A stretch of DNA of 64,000 nucleotides from Bin5 sp009843665 (lineage in GTDB: Bacteria > Chloroflexota > Anaerolineae > Caldilineales > Caldilineaceae): the NCBI GenBank assembly GCA_965220285.1, contig OZ244818.1, positions 1,116,001 to 1,180,000 of the forward strand. Direction: 5' to 3'. Below are positions 60,644 to 64,000 of this stretch, in pieces. Positions within the stretch are counted from its first letter, which is position 1, and every line of letters begins with the position of its first letter. Position numbers and translations under genes: made by a program. A model generated the notes under the pieces. The model did not search any database, was not told the origin of the DNA, and saw only the letters and a program-made list of their open reading frames with translations.

Positions 60644-61615
60644 TCAAATCGAGAGCAGAGAAATCTGTTCGACGTATGCAGCAATACCCTCAACCGTGAC
60701 CTCGGCACCTTCGACATTGTGGGGCCGCTTCAGTACTGCCAGCGCGGCCGGGCCGGCTGACGGGCCGTGAGCACAACTGGTGATTGTACCGACAGAGCGT
60801 TTGTTTACGCTGACGGTCGCGCCCTCAGGCAGAGGCACCTCGCTACGAAGACGGACCAGTGATCGAGTTACCTTGTCGTAGGTGAGCTGACGGGCGATGA
60901 TTTCCTGGCCAGTATAGCAACCCTTGTTCTCGGCGCACACCCAAGCCATGCCCGTTTCCAACGGCGTAAAAGCGTCAGTCAGTTCCTTTCCGGGAAGCGG
61001 ACGCCCCAACGCGACGCGGCGGGCTTCGTAGCTGTCATTGCCGGCAAGAATGACGGCACCGGCGCCAGCAAGCCGCTCCTGGAGCGCGACCACTGCGTCG
61101 ACAGATGCTATGATCTCAAAGCCGGGGAGGTCATAGCGATTTTGCCGGAGGACGGTAACGTCATCATCTACAAGGAATTGGTCATCGGCCTCCGGCTTTG
61201 GCAAACAGACAGACTGCAGCAGTTCTGCCGCCGTCTGACCAAGAAGGCGCAGACGGCCCAATTCGGCGCTGTCGTCGGTGACGGTCACCTTGTCCATGAA
61301 GAAAATCTGGCTCTGCAGCCGCTGCCGCAGGTCACCTGCCTGTCCTTCAGACGCCAGTAGCAAGAGGTCGTCCTGGCGGCAGAGGACGGAGAAGACGGCG
61401 TCGATGCGCGCCATGGGGCTGGTAAGAATGGTCACCGCGGCTTGCCCCGGCTGGAGACAGTCGATGTCGTTGGTTGTCATTCTCTGGAGAAAATCGACCC
61501 GGTCGCGGTCTTTCAGGCGCAGGACGCCAAAATCAGGCCGGGGCTGGACTGCTGCACCGGAGGTCAGGGCCTGATAGTCGCGGTCACTCACTGATACAGC
61601 TGTCTTAACGCTCAT
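60644..61615 (-). CDS. ygfZ: Folate-binding YgfZ/GcvT-like protein
   Basis: 323 residues from the ATG at 61615, which has GGAGGAA just upstream. The signature K-G-C-Y-T-G-Q-E-I-I-A-R (about residues 229-240) identifies the YgfZ (IBA57-like) family, which supports repair or assembly of some Fe-S enzymes with tetrahydrofolate. The window has several Fe-S enzymes that might use it (CoxS, GlcF). Confidence 0.9.
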   Translation of the reverse strand: MSVKTAVSVSDRDYQALTSGAAVQPRPDFGVLRLKDRDRVDFLQRMTTNDIDCLQPGQAAVTILTSPMARIDAVFSVLCRQDDLLLLASEGQAGDLRQRLQSQIFFMDKVTVTDDSAELGRLRLLGQTAAELLQSVCLPKPEADDQFLVDDDVTVLRQNRYDLPGFEIIASVDAVVALQERLAGAGAVILAGNDSYEARRVALGRPLPGKELTDAFTPLETGMAWVCAENKGCYTGQEIIARQLTYDKVTRSLVRLRSEVPLPEGATVSVNKRSVGTITSCAHGPSAGPAALAVLKRPHNVEGAEVTVEGIAAYVEQISLLSI

Positions 61616-61870
61616 CGCTTCCTCCAAATCGATCCGGTCTCAGACTCCTGCCGTCCATGTGGGAATGTCGCCGATGACAGTTATCGGGGGCGAAATCTAA
61701 TGACGGCAAATATTTCGGATTGCCCTTTGCGGTGCCAGGAGCGAACTGACGGTTCACTATTCGAGATCGGTCAGCCATACTGGATCACTTAGAGCTACTA
61801 TAGTTCATTCGCAGCAAATCCCACAGAATCCAGTGAGGACGAAGAAAGGCGAACTGAAAGTTCCTTTACG

Positions 61871-63193
61871 TCACTCCTCACGGCTCCCTGTCTGGGATTC
61901 CAGGAATTCAAGCACCTGCCAGAACATCTCTTCGCCGGACTCGGTCATGTCTTCGCCAATCTGGAGATAATGGCTCACGTCTTCATAGTATAGGACCTCG
62001 ACATATACGCCCGCGTCGCGCAGCGCCTGTTCCAGTTCGTATGCCTGGGTGATTGGAATGATGCGGTCGACATCGGTGTGAATGATCATTGTCGGCGGCA
62101 GTTGGGAGGCAGTGTAGACCGGCGAGAAGTAAAGGAAGGGCAGGGGATAGAGATTTGCCGGGCCCATTGCAGGGATCAGGTATTGGAATCTTTCGGGAAA
62201 GGTCAGGCGTTTGGCATAGAAGTCTGCGCTGCCGGTGAAGGCGTTGCTGACACCTCCCAGGGTCAGCCAGGCGACGAACTGATCCCGCTCATCCCGCAGT
62301 AACCGGTTGACCATAGCGCTGCTGAAGCTGCCCCCTAAGGCCACCGCAGGCACGCCGGCCAGATCGACGCCCAGGTGACCGCCGCGGGCCAGTGCCAGCG
62401 CGAGGCGGGCGTCCTCGGCATGGGCAGCCACATCCAATCCCCACGCGCCGGTCGGGGACAGCGCAAGTACCGTATAGCCGGCATCAGCCAGGGCCACGTT
62501 TACCGGCGTCCAGTCGTCGACCCACCCGGGAAAGAGACCGAATAAGAGAGGCAGCCTCGCGCCGGAATCGGGGAAGGGACGGTAGAGCCGAAGGGAAATG
62601 ATTCGAGCACCTGCGCGTGTGAAAGCGTACGCGCGTTCCCAGGCGATTGCGCCCGCGGGAAATGGAGCCGTCTTCGTGACCGGTTCGCTCGACCAGAGAT
62701 CTGCGGCCTCCGGCAAGGGGGCGGGCAATGGGCGAGGTCGGTGACGGCGCAGGACGAGCGCGGGTACCTGGGTCGTTTGGGTTGCCTGCACTGTGACAGG
62801 ATAGGGGAGGTCGAATGCTCCGCTGAGGGCGGTCTCTTCAAATCCTGGGGCGACAGCCGCGGGCACATACCGGCCAGCTGGGATGTTGTCAATGCGATAG
62901 TGCCCGGACTCGTCTGTGCGTGCGGCATAGGGTGTACCAGTTCGCGTGGCAACGATTACGGCGGCATCTTCCACGGGTTCACCTGCATACAGCACCTGAC
63001 CGGAAAGGCTGCCTCTGGCGACGGACGGGGCAGGTTCAACCGGACCTCCAAGACGCTGTTCGAGCATGTATCCGAGCACATTCACCGTTGGTGAGGGTTC
63101 GCAGGCTGCGACCAGCGCGGTGGACAGTAGAAGGAGGGGTAGACGGAGGAATGTCCACTGAATGCGGGGAAGGAAACGGTTGGCGGTGTTCAC
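61871..63193 (-). CDS. Lipoprotein alpha/beta hydrolase with carboxypeptidase-regulatory-like domain
   Basis: About 440 residues from the GTG at 63193. This start places the signal peptide (LRLPLLLLSTALVAAC) near the N-terminus, and the lipobox is LVAAC. A start at 63259 would add 22 unlikely residues. A beta-sandwich regulatory-like domain follows (SGQVLYAGEPVEDAAVIVAT, DESGHYRIDNIPAGRYVP). The hydrolase domain has the nucleophile in A-L-G-G-S-F-S-S (about residue 290), Asp in H-T-D-V-D-R-I-I (about 376) and His in D-V-S-H-Y (about 407). It resembles dienelactone hydrolase/S9-type esterases that act outside the membrane. Confidence 0.8.
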   Translation of the reverse strand: MNTANRFLPRIQWTFLRLPLLLLSTALVAACEPSPTVNVLGYMLEQRLGGPVEPAPSVARGSLSGQVLYAGEPVEDAAVIVATRTGTPYAARTDESGHYRIDNIPAGRYVPAAVAPGFEETALSGAFDLPYPVTVQATQTTQVPALVLRRHRPRPLPAPLPEAADLWSSEPVTKTAPFPAGAIAWERAYAFTRAGARIISLRLYRPFPDSGARLPLLFGLFPGWVDDWTPVNVALADAGYTVLALSPTGAWGLDVAAHAEDARLALALARGGHLGVDLAGVPAVALGGSFSSAMVNRLLRDERDQFVAWLTLGGVSNAFTGSADFYAKRLTFPERFQYLIPAMGPANLYPLPFLYFSPVYTASQLPPTMIIHTDVDRIIPITQAYELEQALRDAGVYVEVLYYEDVSHYLQIGEDMTESGEEMFWQVLEFLESQTGSREE

Positions 63194-63527
63194 GTCGTGC
63201 TCACAGATAGGTAGAAAGCGCACCGGGCGGCAGTACGTAGGGAGTATAACACGCCACAAAAATCGAAAACAAAGGGGGTGATTCCCTAAGAATGGTGCGA
63301 GCGAGCAATAGGGCTCACGATGGCAAGGCAGTTGCGACCGGTGTCCGGGACAGCTATACTTGCATGGTCAATTCTCTCCAAACGTACCGGCAGACCAGCA
63401 TCCAATTCATTGACACGCCTCGCTGTTGAAAGTGGACTGCAACGGACTCATCTTTGCCGCTGGGCTGATTCTCTCAGAAACAGTGGACGACTGACGAGCG
63501 GCCGACTCGATATAAGGAGCCAATGTT
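63194..63527. other. Divergent intergenic region
   Basis: 334 bases between the divergent hydrolase and monooxygenase genes. Open frames here look like chance. A ribosome site AAGGAG (63514-63519) belongs to the next gene. Confidence 0.5.
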
Positions 63528-64000
63528 ATGCAATCAGTAGAATTTGGCTGGCACGCGCCATCCTTCCCGACTGACGGAGTCGATGCCGACACTTTTCTGG
63601 AGCAGATGCACACTCATCTGCAGTTGATGGACGGCCATTTGACATCGGTTTGGGTGGACGATCATGTGCACCCATGGGGGACCTTTGTGCCGAGAGATAC
63701 GCCTGCCACCGAAGTGGCGACGACACTAACCTTTTTCGCTGCCCTCTATCCGAGCTATGACTGGGGCAGTCTGGTCTATTGCCAGTCCTACCGGAATCCG
63801 GCGTTGATGGCCAAAATGGCTGCTTCCCTCCAGTGGCTGACGGGCGGGCGCCACATTTTCGGGATCGGTGCCGGCTGGCTGGAGGAGGAGTACGACGCCT
63901 ACAACTGGCCATTCCCCCGACCGGCAGCAAGGATTCGGCAGTTGGAGGAGACGATTGAGATCGTAAAGTTGTTATGGACGGAGTCGCCAGCCAGCTACGA
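63528..64000 (+). CDS. Luciferase-like (LLM class) flavin monooxygenase, 3' truncated by window edge
   Basis: First 157 codons of a bacterial luciferase-like or F420-dependent oxidoreductase. The ATG at 63528 has AAGGAG 8 bases upstream. It begins MQSVEFGWHAPSFPTDG. Family features are S-V-W-V-D-D-H-V-H-P-W (about 41-51), L-V-Y-C-Q-S-Y-R-N-P-A-L-M-A-K-M (about 82-97) and F-G-I-G-A-G-W-L-E-E-E-Y (about 111-122). The G-x-G-A-G-W block contacts the flavin or F420 phosphate. Cofactor cannot be fixed from this part. Confidence 0.85.
   Translation, partial: MQSVEFGWHAPSFPTDGVDADTFLEQMHTHLQLMDGHLTSVWVDDHVHPWGTFVPRDTPATEVATTLTFFAALYPSYDWGSLVYCQSYRNPALMAKMAASLQWLTGGRHIFGIGAGWLEEEYDAYNWPFPRPAARIRQLEETIEIVKLLWTESPASY

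Noticed and set aside
63320..63574. 84-codon plus-strand frame before the monooxygenase
   Set aside because: It overlaps the well-supported start at 63528 in another frame and has no ribosome site.

Overview
The window is a high-GC bacterial chromosome segment of about 64 kb with no rRNA, tRNA or CRISPR that I can see. Gene content points to Chloroflexota, most like an aerobic Anaerolineae/Caldilineaceae-type organism. The pointers are a form II (AYRGAGR) aerobic CO dehydrogenase-like locus, LplB/LplC-type sugar transport, phytanoyl-CoA dioxygenase and enolase-superfamily genes, a CdaA-YbbR-Der run, and Thr/Pro-rich secreted proteins. This assignment is inference from gene content, not from a marker gene.

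Layout. 1-8470: molybdenum hydroxylase locus coxG(partial)-coxS-coxL-coxM-P-loop kinase-MoxR ATPase-VWA protein-two XdhC/CoxI proteins. 8467-15798: glycolate oxidase genes glcD, glcE and glcF, interleaved with a lipoprotein PQQ-type sugar dehydrogenase and a quinone oxidoreductase. 16108-24106 (minus strand): oligopeptidase B, an unknown protein, a sulfotransferase, a class IV aminotransferase that lacks the usual PLP lysine, and a large membrane protein, with a decayed copy of the aminotransferase 3' end at 16108-16207. 24474-33506: a carbohydrate uptake and catabolism cluster (two permeases, a binding protein, an unknown 653-residue protein, an enolase-superfamily enzyme, a Gfo/Idh/MocA dehydrogenase and a PhyH-type dioxygenase).

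33507-41300 is an accessory, partly AT-richer island. It holds an XRE/MmyB-like regulator, two IS3-family (IS407-like) elements that each interrupt a gene, a relic paralogue of one interrupted gene, and a small two-gene unit with its own terminator. 41435-46263: a PMT-like glycosyltransferase, an ADP-ribosylglycohydrolase, a DUF1907 (C11orf54-like) protein and a second enolase-superfamily enzyme. 46292-47596 encodes a flippase-like membrane protein and is followed by a long non-coding stretch carrying a four-copy 20-bp tandem repeat.

48556-59292 is mostly core metabolism: GH13 glycosidase, lipid kinase, a membrane protein, ornithine carbamoyltransferase, c-di-AMP cyclase CdaA with its YbbR partner, Der GTPase, an M28 peptidase and Lgt. 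59414-63193 (minus strand) has DUF503, a lipoate ligase-like protein, YgfZ and a lipoprotein hydrolase. The window ends inside a luciferase-like monooxygenase gene.

The most unusual signals are the Lys-less aminotransferase paired with a sulfotransferase, the two IS-interrupted secreted-protein genes whose reading frames can be restored on paper, the small two-gene unit at 40403-40705, and an orphan terminator in the 33.5-34.3 kb gap.
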